Assembly (NCBI GenBank): GCA_034509755.1
Contig: CM067548.1
Coordinates: 8,019,188-8,083,187 of the forward strand
Reading direction: 5' to 3'
Origin: Anisodus tanguticus
Lineage: Eukaryota; Streptophyta; Magnoliopsida; Solanales; Solanaceae
Length of the DNA stretch: 64,000 nucleotides
Part shown: positions 34,901-46,975 of the stretch, one piece after another
Numbering within the stretch: the stretch's first letter is position 1
Layout: each line of letters starts with the position of its first letter
Translations under genes and position numbers: made by a program
The notes under the pieces: model-generated
Told to the model about the DNA's origin: nothing
The model's database searches: none
Seen by the model: only the letters and a program-made list of their open reading frames with translations

Positions 34901-37690
34901 TTGAATACCTACTTAGGGATGGGGTTTACCAAAGTGCCCAAAACTCCTTACGAACGATCTTCTGAACTTAGTTATAGACTGAGTATCCTTATCTAGGGTC
35001 ATACAACTAGAGACATAATGGAGGTAAACCATCCTTTTAACTATACAATCTTGAATGATCCACAACTACATAAATAGCCTTGATCAATAAGTCAAATTAT
35101 GATAATACTGAAGTAACCCTTAGAAAACCTTCATATTAACCATCTCTCATTCTTATCGGGTTCTTCCATATCCTGAGACTACCCATCGATTACTAGTTTT
35201 CAATTGTACTTACTGATAATTAATATACTGGCTACAACCTCTATGAGGTTCTTTCCCACATTATTTCCTTAATACATCCATTTAACATCTTGATATATCT
35301 TGGTACATCCCATGTAGATAGGGTATTTCGGATGATGAATCACTGTCGAAATCTTGCCTCGTAGTTATGTCATATCGAGAATACACCAATAGAGATGGAA
35401 TTCGACGGTTCCATTTTGTTAAGTTCCTTCTCCGTTTTTCCTAAAAGTAGGATCTTGATCCTCACGTTTCTTATATCTTCATACAAAGGATGACTCTATC
35501 AAGTTATGAATCTTAAGAGTACCATCTTCTGAATTATTAGTCAGATGTCTATTTAACTTACTGATACATTCCTTAGACTAATTCCATTTTTTGACATCCG
35601 CACTAATCGATCCGCTTGTGGTTATACGGCTGGTGGTACAAATTGCAATACTACTTGATTCCGGTGATATTGGATTATTGGTACATAAGATCCTAAAGAA
35701 TACTTAAACCCTCACTCCTTTTATAATTTAGCCTCATTCGGTGCCCAGTGTACTAAAATTCTTAGGGCTTGCAGTGTCTCAACCGTGAATACTCCATAGA
35801 TAACATTATTGAATCTTTCATTCGGGATCTAGAAGCAAAACCTGGTCGTACTTTCTTATTACTCATAGTTATATGCGACTTTCTTTTCTTACTCCCTTTA
35901 ATATTTACCCTGCTCCTTCACTTACTCATCACAGATTATTCATTCTGAAATGCCATGGTATACACACATAGTCTCAAACATCACTATCGATTCATATCAT
36001 GACCTGATAGGGGTTCAATCCTTGTTGTTGTACGTAGATCCGGACTTCTTCCCTTGTCTTTGAGCTAAGATTTTCTATCAATAGTGCATAGAAAGTGTTT
36101 CCCTTCATCATACTAAGTTGTAAGCTTCTACTCTATTTATATTGTATAAAATAACCCTTGGTCTATTCGAAGATTCTCACTAATATCTTTTCTTGCGTGA
36201 CATTTCACCTTCCTTATCAGGCCACTACCCCTTACCGTACCTTTCTAATGCCTTCCTGATATTCTTAGTCTTATCTACCCCTTTTATTACTTCCTTATAT
36301 GAGTATCTTGAACTTCACTCATAATTACTCCTATCTTCATACCTCCTACGAGTCATCGCACAGTTCAATTTGATTTGCGGTGTTACATAGTCCAATGGCT
36401 CTTCCAAATCTCCCTTGTCCTGCTATAATCAAGTCTTTCATCATCCATTATTCAACTGTCTTATCTTACTTTCCCATTTTAGCTTATTGGGGGGGAGGGA
36501 GGGTTTCTTTGATATACTTTTCATATCGACCTTTTCAAACATCAAAGGTTTGACACCTCTAGTCAACAAAATTATTATTGCTCCTTTCCGATAGTGGGTT
36601 CTTATATTACCTTAGCGTAATCAAATCTTAATTAAACCAATATAGTCATAACTTCATTCACTTTTATTCTCCTCACTATAGTACACCTTTCTATTGTTGG
36701 CATACGTACTTCTATTTCAACATTTTATCATGTCCTTCCATTCACACTAATTAAATATTTCTTCTTTCCTTTACTCATCCCTCAGTTGTCCCAGGGTTCT
36801 CGCCATCTTTGGTTTCAACAAACTATCATTATCCTGAGGTATCTAAGACAATGACACATCATCCAATAATTTTGGTGCTTTCTTTGGTTCATTGTCTACA
36901 ACATGCTTTGTCTTACTTGCACCCCGATATGTATTTTTTAACGGTAAGCGATATGATTTCTTTATGACTAATCAAAGGTTTTACACCACTTATTATTATG
37001 ACGGGTAACTAGCCTTTATATATCTTAGGGTCATTATTCTAAGTGCGTCATTCAATGCATTTCCCTCAAATGTCTCCACATCCAATATTAATGTAACCCA
37101 TTCGAAACAATCGATTCGCATAATTAACATCCTCGAGTCATTTCCAATCTCTTAAGCAAGGTGTGACCATTTGGGTCACATATTTATAAAACACTTTCTT
37201 GTCTATGTTGACAAAAATTATCGTGAAATAGATGGGTTCTTATAACCTTCATAAACCTTCCAACAATGCTCTTCACATCCCACCTTTATAACTACTTATC
37301 GACTCACCATTCAACTCAAAGAAGTTGGGCTTTCATAAGATTATCAGGGTACATAACTTCACAAATTGGGGATCTACCTTGGATAAATTTCTGAAATGAA
37401 GGATCATATTACCTATTCTATCATTAAATCAGTGGGGATTCACTTTCCCCCAGTCTATCACTGCATATATGGGAATTTGACTAGCGTCTCCCTTCTATAA
37501 TCATAACCTATTATCGTCGTAATATATAATCCCCCAAGTGATGCCATACCACTAATTTCCTAAAATAAGGGTCAAATTATCATTTTTCTTAATACACATA
37601 GGTTAGTACTAAGTCCATAAAAAGTAAAAAAATAAAATGTCGACTACAATATAATAATAGCATACCTCAGAATTGGGCCTTGAGGCTCCA
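34901..37690 (-). pseudogene. Decayed pol body of element G
   Basis: No open frame of note and no motif that I can name. The + strand is rich in pyrimidines, so the - strand is purine-rich, as in the bodies next to C1 and C2. It lies between the gag knuckle (37729-37770) and the integrase tail on the same strand, so it should be protease, RT, RNase H and integrase core of G, worn beyond reading by eye. A run of nine G at 36490-36498 is the only other mark. Confidence 0.45.
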
Positions 37691-38060
37691 TCCATTCATT
37701 TACCCTTACCTTTATCGATCATCTATGGACACTTGCGTACCTTGTGGACTCGCCTGCCACACTCATAACAAACTCTTGTATCCTTACGACACTATCCCAT
37801 ATGCATCTGACCATACTACTTGCAAGTTGGCTAGGATGGCCTCACTCGACCTGCACTTTTCTAACCTAGAGATGCTCGAGTGTGTGAATTCTGCCTTAGC
37901 CTTACCCAAGAAGTATGATTATACTCAATCTATCGAGAATGTCCAACCTATGGATCATACAACTATAAATCGTTACCATACAGTTGTCCACTACACTCCC
38001 AACTATTCTGGCCTTCTCATCACCCTCTACTGGGTCAAATCCGGTAACCATTGACAGTCT
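37690..38060 (-). pseudogene. gag fragment of element G with an intact CCHC zinc knuckle
   Basis: On the - strand 37770-37729 codes CYECGRRVHKVRKC, a perfect CX2CX4HX4C knuckle followed by P and a stop. Upstream on the same strand no long frame remains (a stop lies nine codons before it). The + strand frame that covers the same bases (37680-38054, 124 codons) has no family features and is taken as its antisense shadow. The fragment is cut at about 38060 by the start of LTR I. Confidence 0.7.
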
Positions 38061-38069
38061 CTGACTGAA

Positions 38070-38877
38070 TATAGCTATGATGGATCGGGTTGCGTGTTAC
38101 ATAACACATACATGAGTTGGTGTGCATATTTCATTTCATATTAATACATACACATAAGGTTAGTGACATCTAATCCCTCGCACTATAAGGCGAGGATGGT
38201 ATGCACAGTAAAGGCCTATCCAGATAAGTTGTATTAAGTTTCAGAGTTTCATTAGTCGCCCCATGTGGCCCAAGTTATTTATGCTTTCCCTTACAACTAT
38301 TGCTTCACATTTCTTATTTTCTTTCTTTACAGCTTAAAGATTCATATTGTTATTCATGCTTTACATACTCGGTATATTATTTCGTACTGACGTCCCTTTT
38401 GCCCGGGGTGCTGTGTGTTCATGCCGCAGGTTCTGATAGAGACTCTACTATGACACTTCAATAGGAGTTGTCGAGTCCAGCCATTAGTAACTAAGCTTCG
38501 GCTTCCTAGAGCTTCCTGGTCTTATATGGAGTAGTTTGTAGAGTTATGTATAGTATAGGTGGGTTGGGGCCCTATCCCGACCATATGTCAATCTAGTTAC
38601 TCGTAGAGGCTCACACACTTATTTTGGTATGTATAGTATAGGTGTATAACCTTGTGGGCTAAGTTATCTTTTGTTAAACCAGGTTGTGACCTTGTAGATC
38701 CCTTTGTATATATGTGTTGGTTTAATCCCTCTTATCCAGAGTTGTTGTGATATATCTCAGTATGACCTTGTTGGCCAGAAGTTCTTCTTGCACAGAAGAC
38801 TGGTCATCAAAGTGGTACGCTCGGGCTAGTAGGGCACTAGGTGCCGGCAACCCTCCTCCCCAGTTTGGAGTGTGACA
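38070..38877 (+). repeat. 5' LTR of element I, only the last ~810 bases
   Basis: It matches the 3' part of LTR C2, from GCTATGATGGATCGGG (equivalent to 20645) to the end AGTTTGGAGTGTGACA at 38877, with the typical GGTACGCTCGGGC near the end. A PBS follows. The first two thirds are missing. Confidence 0.75.
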
Positions 38878-38881
38878 AACT

Positions 38882-38893
38882 TGGTATCTGAGT
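38882..38893 (+). other. Primer binding site of element I
   Basis: TGGTATCTGAGT, ten of twelve bases as in TGGTATCAGAGC, five bases after the LTR end. Confidence 0.8.
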
Positions 38894-39040
38894 AGGTCAA
38901 TCCTAGGGAGTCTGTGAGTTGTGTCTAGTAGAGTCTTGTTTATGGGTGTGTTGTTATTCTTTAACTTCCTAGATCATGATGTAGAGCTGAATTACATGAC
39001 TATGAGTCTAATTTGTGTTGTAATTCCTTTACCAGTAATC

Positions 39041-40426
39041 ATGTCAGCTATTACAACAGCTAGTACTAGTAATCGAGTCGGTGCCGATAGGGGTGAAGGT
39101 AGCAGTAACGCCCTATCCGGCCAAGTCAATAGGGTTGAAGCTCAAGGAGAATCGCACTCCTATAGGAAGAGATTAGAGGAGATGCAGTACCTCCAGCTCC
39201 TCAGGACACAGTTCCTCCAATTTCTCACAATCCAGTCCTCTAGTTCCTCCACCCGAATCATTTTAATAATGAGTGGAAAATGTCGTACAATTATTGACTC
39301 AGATAGTATCTAGTCAGCAGCGTCAGATAAGGACTTCTATAGGATTTGGGAGATTGGATGGTGTTGGAAGTTCTAGGACTCGATAATTTCTCAAGTTGAG
39401 TCCTCCAATATTCACTGAACTGATCCAAATGCGGATCCCCAAGACTTTATTGATCATATGTTATGGGTATTGCAAGTGATGGATGTTTCATACACAGAGA
39501 TAGTAGAGTTAGCCTCTTTCAGGTTATGTGATATAGTTGTTCTGTGGTATGAGGCCTGAGAGTGGTATCCGGGACCAGATGCACCTCCAGTTGTATGGGA
39601 GGATTTTACGGAAGCCTTTTTAGACCACTACTTTCTATTATAAGTACGAGATGCCAAAGTTGAGAAATTCTTAAACCTCCAGCAGAAGGGTAGGAGTGTA
39701 AAAGAATATAGCCTATAGTTCGACTTGCTGGCTAGATATGCTCCAATTTTTGTGGATACCATGAGAGTAGAATTCACCAATTTGTAGTCGGCTTAGATCT
39801 GCACCTGATTGGAGAATGTACTACAACCTCACTGAACTGAGATATGGATATTGCTAGAATCCAAGCATATGCTCAGGGTGTGAAAGACTGCAAGTGGCAA
39901 CTTCGAGAGGATGGGAGTGCAAAAAGAGAATTTTCCAAGAGGGCTAGGTCAGCCAGGTCATTTGGAGAAGCGTTGGGGAAGCTCTAGGTAGCAATTTCCT
40001 AGACGTCCACCTCAGTTTGCTAATAGTGCTTCATCTCAGTTTCAAGGGCCTAGATATGATAGGCGTATTTAATTTGGGCTGGGGAAAAGTTCAAGAGCTT
40101 TAGGTATTCAAGAGAAAATGAGTTTAGGTCAGATGAAACCACCATTGTCGCCTTATGTCCAGTGTGGTAGGAGACATTCGGGATAGTGTAGTCAGGGTGC
40201 TTATGTGTGTTATATGTGCGGTGAATCTGGTCATTACATGTTCCAATGTCCTACATGGGGGAGAGATAACACAGCTCAGCAGACTAGATCGATAATAATA
40301 TCCTTATCGAGTTTACATCTGCAGAGTGGTAGGCCCCAAACCTCAGCAGGTAGAGGTAGATGCCAAGGAGGAGCCTCTAGTTCAGGTGTTGCTCAGAACC
40401 ACATCTATGCTTTTTCCGATCATTAG
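39041..40426 (+). pseudogene. gag of element I (Tekay/Del-like)
   Basis: The ATG at 39041 opens MSAITTASTSNRVGADRGEG. The core follows over several stops: FIDHMLWVLQVMDVSYTEIV (about 39445-39505), LASFRLCDIVVLWYEA, stop, EWYPGPDAPPVVWEDFTEAF, VKEYSL, stop, FDLLARYAPIFVDTMR. The zinc knuckle CYMCGESGHYMFQC at 40208-40249 is intact CX2CX4HX4C. A second, more N-terminal cysteine motif (YVQCGRRHSG near 40160) is the usual partner in this clade, here with a lost cysteine. Gag would package the RNA. At least eight stops make it dead. Confidence 0.8.
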
Positions 40427-40800
40427 GATTTGGATTCATCTCTAGATGTTGTTACAGGTATACTATCCTTCTTCATATATGTAGTATGTGCATTGTTAGA
40501 TCCATGCTCCAATTTATCCTACATTATGCCTTTTGTTGCGAGCAAATTTAGGTTTGAACCAGAGTTGTTATCTAAGCCATATAAAGTGGCTACATCGGTT
40601 GGTGAGATGATTGTAGCAAGACAGATTTTACAAGAATTGTACAGTAACAGTTTACAATATGCGGTTGGCTGATTTAGCCGAGTTACCTATGGTAGAGTTT
40701 GATGTTATTATAGGCATGGATTAATTGGCTTATAGCTATGCGAATGTAGATTGTAACAAAGATTGTCAAGTTCAGTTTTCCAAGAGAGCCAACTCTTGAG
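40427..40800 (+). pseudogene. Protease of element I with an altered active site
   Basis: The frame 40430-40672 contains CALLDPCSNLSYIMPFVASK: the catalytic aspartate is kept (40499-40501), but the glycine of the family motif DPGS is cysteine (DPCS, 40499-40510). LSKPYKVATSVGEMIVARQI follows. The second conserved part is out of frame near 40700-40735 (FDVIIGMD, then a stop). Confidence 0.75.
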
Positions 40801-41640
40801 TGGAAAGTCAATGCAGCTACGCCTAAAGGCAGGTTTATTTCCTACATGAAAGCAAGAAAGATTATATCCAAAGGCTATATATATCATATGGTTTGAGTCA
40901 GGGATGCATATACATGACCCCCAACCCTTGAGTTTGTTCTAGTAGTTAATGAATGCCCCTATGTGTTTGCGGATAATCTTCCGGGAATTCCTCCAAAGCA
41001 TGAGATTCAGTTCACTATTAATGTACTTCCAGATACGCAGCCGGTATCTATCCCCCCTAATCAAATGGCTCTAGCTAAGCTGAGGGGTTCAAGGAACAGT
41101 TCAAGTATTTATTTGAAAATGGTTTTATTAGACCTATCACTTCGCCATGGGGTGTACCGGTATTATTCGATCGTAAGAAAGATGGTTCTCTAAGGATGTG
41201 TATCAACTATAGGCAATTGAATAAGGTCACTATCAAGAATAATTATCCACTTCCGAGGATTAATGACTTGTTCGATCAATTACAAGGCGCTAAGTACTTC
41301 TCGAAGATTGACTTAAGGTCAGGATACCACCAATTGATGGGAAGGAGAAGGACATTCCAAAGACCACCTTTCGGACTAGGTATGGCCATTTTGAGTTTCG
41401 GGTGATGTCTTTTTGGCTCACTAATGCGCCAGCAGCTTTCATAGACATAATCAATCGATTATTCAAGCCTTTCTTGGATATCTTTGTGATCGTGTTTATG
41501 GATGATATTTTGGTATACTTACAGACTGAGGCAGACCAAGAAGATCATCTCCTAGTGGTATTACAGACGCTCCAAGACCGTAAGCTATACGCTAAATTTT
41601 CTAAGTGCTAGTTTTTGTTAAACTCTGTTGCCTTTTTGGG
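40801..41640 (+). pseudogene. Reverse transcriptase of element I (Tekay/Del-like)
   Basis: Pieces in order over three frames: the lead-in KGRFISYMKARKII (about 40825-40865), FADNLPGIPPKHEIQFTINV (40963-41025), MCINYRQLNKVTIKNNYPLP and FDQLQGAKYFSKIDLRSGYH (41196-41330), then WLTNAPAAFIDIINRLFKPF and the catalytic FMDD at 41495-41506 (41402-41611). The finger motif reads INYRQLN in place of DYRQLN. Frameshifts at about 41100, 41330 and 41400 split the domain, but all core motifs can be seen. Confidence 0.85.
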
Positions 41641-42270
41641 CCTTATTGTCCTCAGAAGGTATTAAGGTGGACACCTAGAACATTAAGGTTGTATAGAATT
41701 GGCCGAGGCCTATGAATCATATCGAAATACATATCTTTTTAGGTTTAGCCGTATCTTATCAGAGATTCGTGGAATGTTTTTCTTCTCTGCACCTATTACC
41801 TAGCTCACTCACAAGGAAACTAAGTTTCAGTGGACAGATGTGTGTGAGCATAGTTTTAAAGAATTAAAAGATAGTTTGACATCTGCACTTGTGTTAGCTC
41901 TTCCAGAAGGCACCGATGGGTATGTGGTTTAGTGTGATGCCTCCAGAGTTAGCCTAGGAGATGTTCTAATGCAGCATGGGAAAGTTATTGCATACGCTTC
42001 AAGGCAATTAAGAAAGCATGAGGTAAATTATCTTACTCACGACCTCGAGTTGGCAGCAGTAATCTTTCCCTTGAAGATGTGGCGTCATTATTTATATGGA
42101 GTCCACGTTGATATATTCACAGACCATAAAATCCTACAATATATATTTCATTAGAAGGAGCTGAATTTAAGTCAAAGAAGATGGCTAGAGTTATTAAAAG
42201 ACTACGACGTAGATATTTTATACTATCCCGGAAAGGAAACATAGTTGATGCTTTGAGTCGCAAGTCTATG
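41641..42270 (+). pseudogene. RNase H of element I
   Basis: FKELKDSLTSALVLALPEGT (about 41848-41905), CDASRVSLGDVLMQHGKVIA, then YLTHDLELAAVIFPLKMWRH and YLYGVHVDIFTDHKILQYIF (41969-42150), stop, and RRWLELLKDYDVDILYYPGK (about 42178-42235). The first catalytic aspartate (CDAS), the E of DLELAAV and the D of TDHK are visible. Stops before CDAS and after QYIF break it. Confidence 0.8.
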
Positions 42271-43677
42271 GGAAGTTTGGATGTTGTTGAAGATAACAAG
42301 ATGGAAATGACCAAAGAACTACATCGCTTAGCCAATTTAAATGTGCGACTCTTGGACACAGATGACGGAGGCGCGATGGTGCAAAATACCGCACAGTCAT
42401 CTTTAATAGCGAAGGTGGAGGCAAGACTGTTTGAGTACCCCGAGTTGGTATGAATAAAATAAGAAATTCCTTTGTAGAAGAAGCCGATATTGGAACTTAC
42501 AGGAGATGGAGTCCTTAGATATCAGGGTCGACTATGTGTACCACATGTTGGAGGACTCCAAGAGCAGATTATGGCAAAAATCCACCAGTCCAAATCTTTC
42601 ATTCATCCAAGATCGACAAATATGTATCATGAACTTCAACAGGTTTATTGGTGGAATGACATGAAGAAAGACATCACAACATTTGTTGCTCAATGCACAA
42701 ATTGTCAGCACGTTAAGATTGAGCATCAGATGCTTAGAGGTTTGCTGCAGCAAATTGAAATCCCTACTTAAAAGTGGAAAATGATTAATATATATTTAAT
42801 TACCGGTTTACCCCATTCATATCGAAAGTTTGATTCCATTTTGGTTATCGTCGACAAGCTTACAAAGTCAGCCCATTTTCTACCAGTTCATACTACTTTC
42901 TCAGCGGAAGATTATGCTAAGTTATATATAAAGGAAATAGTTCGATTGAATGGTGTTCCAATTTCTATCATATCCACCAGAGATGCTCAGTTTATGGCTC
43001 CATTTTGGAAGTCATTTCAGAAAGGTCTAGGCACCCAAGTGAACCTTAGTATGGCTTTTTACCCACATATTGATGGTCAAGCCGAGCGTACAATCCAGAC
43101 ACTCAAGGATATGCTATGGGATGGTCATTTGCCACTCATTGAGTTTGCGTACAATAATAGCTATCATTCTAGTATCAAGATGGCCCGTATACGACATTTT
43201 TTTAAGGAAGTGTAGATCTCCAGTTGGCTGGTTTGAACTAGGTGAAGTTGAGTTACTAGGCCCCTATTTAGTCCAGCGAGTGGTGGAGAAGGTAAATATG
43301 ATCCAAGAGCGCTTATTGACTGCCTAGAGTTGGTAGAAATCGTATTCAGATATTAGAAGCTACGACTTAGAATTCACAGTTGGTGATTGGGTATTCTTAT
43401 AGGTTTCTCCTATGAAAGGGTTTATAAGGTTTGGAAAGAAAGGAAAACTTAACCCCAGGTATGTCGGACCATATAAGATCATTCGCAGGATAGGCCGAGT
43501 GGCTTATGAGCTTGAGTTACCTTTAGAATTGGAAGCAGTTCACCCAGTATTCCATGTGTCAATGTTGCGTAAGTGTGTAGGAGATCCCTATCATATTACT
43601 TCCGTAAAGGATATACATATCACCAAGAATCTAACCTATAAAGAGACACTAGTAGATATTTTAGATATCCAAAATTG
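42271..43677 (+). pseudogene. Integrase of element I, chromodomain deleted
   Basis: Integrase inserts the DNA copy. Seen in order: the HHCC finger (HQSKSFIHPRSTNMYHELQQ ... CTNCQHVK, 42570-42715); the catalytic core with D (SILVIVDKLTKSAHF), D (SIISTRDAQFM) and E (HIDGQAERTIQTLKDML) in the open frame 42781-43215; and the C-terminal domain KKGKLNPRYVGPYKIIRRIG with GPY/F and HPVFHVSMLRK in 43412-43729. A stretch with stops lies between. At about 43665-43678 the chromodomain has just begun (DILDIQN) and jumps into LTR sequence, so the chromodomain, 3' end and most of the 3' LTR are lost in one deletion. The last codons up to 43729 come from the LTR. Confidence 0.85.
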
Positions 43678-43875
43678 CGGCCTTATCGACCTTACTGTAT
43701 ATAAGTTGGCTTTGTTGTCGTTATATTAGAATGTCATATTCAGTTTCCCTTGTATTGATCATTCTGAGACCTTTGGCGTCCAAATCGTTGTATGCTTAAT
43801 TATGACATATAGGTTGTACGCTCGGGCCATTCAGGCGCTGGGTGCTGGACACACACATCAGTTTGTGGTGTGACA
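43678..43875 (+). repeat. Last ~200 bases of the 3' LTR of element I
   Basis: From CGGCCTTATCGACC the sequence runs like the end of LTR C2 (TATATAAGTTGGCTTTG, GTCATATTC, GGTTGTACGCTCGGGCC) to TTTGTGGTGTGACA at 43875. The rest of the LTR is deleted. Confidence 0.7.
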
Positions 43876-44222
43876 GTAACCCTAGCTACACAACACATCA
43901 TCTTCTTCATTATCTAGAATGGCAAGAACGCATCGTATGTTTCTTGTATCATATATTGTTCATCCATTTTGGGCAAAGCTATTAATGGCCTTTGCTCTTA
44001 TCCCACCATAGCGCACAGACACACCACCATAAACCCACCCCCATAAGGTGAGGCTACCCCTCTTGTCCGTTATTTTTTGTGCGATGGTTTTATGAGATTT
44101 GTCCATTACTGATATCAAATTCTTCATTCCTATTGTAGAGAATCATATTGGAGGGAATTTTTCCCCTAATTTGTTGTTCTCCTACATTGATCCATTTGGG
44201 TCTACTAGGTTTGACATTCCCC

Positions 44223-44229
44223 TATAAAT
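44223..44229 (+). promoter_or_regulatory. TATA-like sequence in the target region of J
   Basis: TATAAAT in CCCCTATAAATACAGACC. If the region is an LTR this would be its promoter. Confidence 0.35.
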
Positions 44230-45480
44230 ACAGACCTCTTCTCTTCATTTTGAACAAGTTTTAAAAAGGTCCAGAACTTGAATCTTAGCCTTTTATATCA
44301 TTGAATGCCATTTTCAAGTAAAATTAAATTAATTATCACTTAAGTTGCAGATCTAGCCTTTTGACGGAAACCAGAGTTATGATAATTGGTCTTTTAGTTA
44401 TTAAAACTCCTTTTTTCTAGTAATCGAGGTTCGAGAGTTAAGAACAAGCTCCCTTCAACCATTTGGTTGCCTCCACACAAGGTACATTCACTTCCTTTTA
44501 ATTTCTTGCTATTTAATTTATGTTATGTGGTCTGTGTGATTCATTTATGTATTCGTTAAATATGTTTATCTTAGTTTAGCTATTATTTAGGTCTGTTAAT
44601 GTGGTTTAAATAATGTTTAGATGGATGTTGAAAAGTTACTTAAACCTGTTACATTATTTATCACGTATATTGGCTAACATTGTGACTTTCTTTTATCATT
44701 AAGGGTATTTATCAAGTTGTTAGTTACTGTTTAGGGTTGCTAGTTTGAATGTTATCATGATTAAGTTAATGTCAAATAGGATTAGTAGTTATGTGTTATC
44801 AAGGTTCACTTAGATGATGGTTTAGTATGAGATATAAGTTGAGACTATTTTTAGTTGTTGTCTACAAGAATGAATGTTACAGTGTCAATTTAAGGTTACA
44901 TTAGCCATATATGCATATTTAAAGAGCTAAACTTATAGCTAGGCTAATCATATTATTGTTGACTGTGTGTGTGGTTAAGCTTAAAATCCCTCCATGTTAG
45001 TCTAGGAAACTTGTTGAGACTCATGTACCTTATTTTAGCTATTTTTAATATCCATCTGGTTAGTTTTATGGAATAATTGATTGCGTGTGAGCTATTAAAA
45101 TGTTTGTCAGATAGTTTATGATAACCTTAGTATGTTCTGTGTTAAATGTGTATAGTTAGGACTCACATGATAGTTAACAAAATGTCTAGAAAAGGATGTG
45201 TTGGTTTTAGTGTGTACTGTTGAGTTACTTTAATGTCATTACTGCTGTCCAGAGGCTGCTTTACTCATGTGTGACATGTTTTTATAACTTCAGAATGATT
45301 AACATGATAGTATTGGTCTGTTTTAACCTAATATCAAGTTTATTAGTTAGTAGTGTGTTCAAAATATTAATGTGGAATTAGTTAACTGAGCAACTTTACC
45401 TAGATCCTATCATGACAACCTAAAATAAAAACATGTTAACTCTTTGAAGATTCTGTGTAGCCTATCCATACTTCTCTATG

Positions 45481-45485
45481 CCTAC
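45481..45485. other. Target site duplication of J, left copy
   Basis: CCTAC directly before the left LTR, identical to 52457-52461 after the right LTR. Confidence 0.9.
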
Positions 45486-45743
45486 TATTGGAAATTAGCC
45501 TTTGGCGGGGAGATGCGTCCACCCATCTTTGATGAATTAAACACTAGTATTCCGTATGTTGGAGACCTTGTCTCTTTACACATGCATGATCTACGAAGTG
45601 AGTAGATGACCGTAGGGCCAAGAATCGTCTAATTTCGTTGAGAAATGAAAGAGATATTGGTCCACGAAGTAAGGTGTTTGAGACATGGAAATGTGGTGTG
45701 GGACAAATCTACCACATCGGTGGGAATAGGAAGAATTGCTCTC

Positions 45744-45750
45744 TATATAA
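45744..45750 (+). promoter_or_regulatory. TATA box of the left LTR of J
   Basis: TATATAA in TGCTCTCTATATAAGTCTC; same in the right LTR at 51198-51204. Confidence 0.6.
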
Positions 45751-45957
45751 GTCTCTAATGTGGTAAAGGGTTTGGATCCCCAAGGGGTATCCCATGTGTT
45801 TAAAGGAGGGAAGACCTAGATGTGTTTGGGTTCAAGGCTAAGCCCACACGCGCGCGCCGCCCGCCCGTCCGGTCCGGTCTCGGGCTCGGGTCACGGGGCG
45901 TGGGCTGTGGGGCGTGGGCCTTTTCGATATTATCTTTTTGGACCGAGAGAACTCGCG

Positions 45958-46075
45958 GATGTACGATTTGATCCCTGAAGTTTCATATGTACGGTTTGGA
46001 CCAGAATTCTTTTATATGTACAGTTTGGTCCCCGAAGTTTCAATATTTACGTTTAGTCCCCATACTTTACGGGAA
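45958..46075 (+). repeat. ~30-bp repeat units in the left LTR of J
   Basis: Four diverged units of ATGTACGGTTTGGTCCCCGA + AGTTTCAT. The right LTR has the same at about 51437-51555. Confidence 0.8.
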
Positions 46076-46975
46076 GGTGACGGAAGGCCGTTGGACTGCA
46101 TTTTTGGAGCATTAATCAGCCATTACTTGGCTGATTAATTCTCCATTAACAGACCATTACTTGGGGCATTTGGGCGCCTTCTTCAAGGCCTTAATAGCCA
46201 TTACTTGGTCGTTTTAATGACCTCCTTTAAGGGCCATTACAGCCTTGTTTGTGGCTGTTGGACAGCCCCTCCTCATGCTATATATTGAGCTTCATTTGGC
46301 TGAAAACGGTACTAGAAAACGGGAAGAAAATTGAGCTGCAAACAGGCAGAAAATAGCACCGGAAAGATACAGAAAAATAGCTTATTTCAAATCACGAAAT
46401 TCGCAAACCGGTGGTCTGTAATTCGCAAACCAAGTGGCTGTAATTCTGCAAAAACAAGTGGCGGAAAAAAAGTGACCAAACCCTCACGTATACACAATAT
46501 ATACACTATCGAGACACACTATATACACAGAGACAAAAGAGAAGAGTAAAGAGAAACTCTTCCTTCCTATTCCATATCTTGACAAGTCGAGTCATATTTG
46601 TTTTCTTCGACAGCTCAACCTATTGGCTTTGTAGTGTTGAGATTATAGTGTTGTTTTATCTTGGGAGACTATTGCCCGCTAACGTAAAAGCATATATACG
46701 GGGCAATCTTGTCTTAAGGATAGAGGGCTATCCTCGACTCAACACACAACGTTGTAACCGTCCAGATTTAGTTATTTCTTGATTTCAGGATATCAAGATT
46801 GAAGACACAACAAGCTTGCGGCAGTTCTCAACGTTGGCTTTGCTAGGTGATCAAGATTCAAGACACAACACCCTTGCGGCAGTTTTGAAGATTGACCATT
46901 TATTTATCCTTTCGAACATTTGTAATAGTTATTACTTCCCGTACTGCTCTATAAAGTACCATAGAAATACCAACA

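Larger units (their letters stand above)
43876..45485 (+). other. Left half of the target region of J, possible large old LTR
   Basis: There is no gene. The stretch is AT-rich with a TATA-type sequence (CCCCTATAAATACAGACC at 44219) followed ~250 bases later by CCACACAAGGTACATTCAC. With the part beyond J (52462-54790) it would make ~3.9 kb, joined again by the target duplication. Repeated GGGCC(T)AGCCCA-like words in the right half resemble long LTRs of Tat-type elements, but I see no second copy. Confidence 0.35.
45486..46975 (+). repeat. Left LTR of J
   Basis: It starts TATTGGAAATTAGCC and ends AATACCAACA; the inner ends TTGG/CCAA are inverted. The expected TG start reads TA, in both LTRs. 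It has a TATA box (45744), a GC-rich block with a CACGCGCGCG run (45845-45915), four ~30-base units near 45958-46075, and a series of GCCATTACTTGG words (46120-46230). Confidence 0.9.

Noticed and set aside
37680..38054. 124-codon + strand open frame as a host gene
   Set aside because: No family features, and the - strand of the same bases carries a CCHC zinc knuckle of element G.
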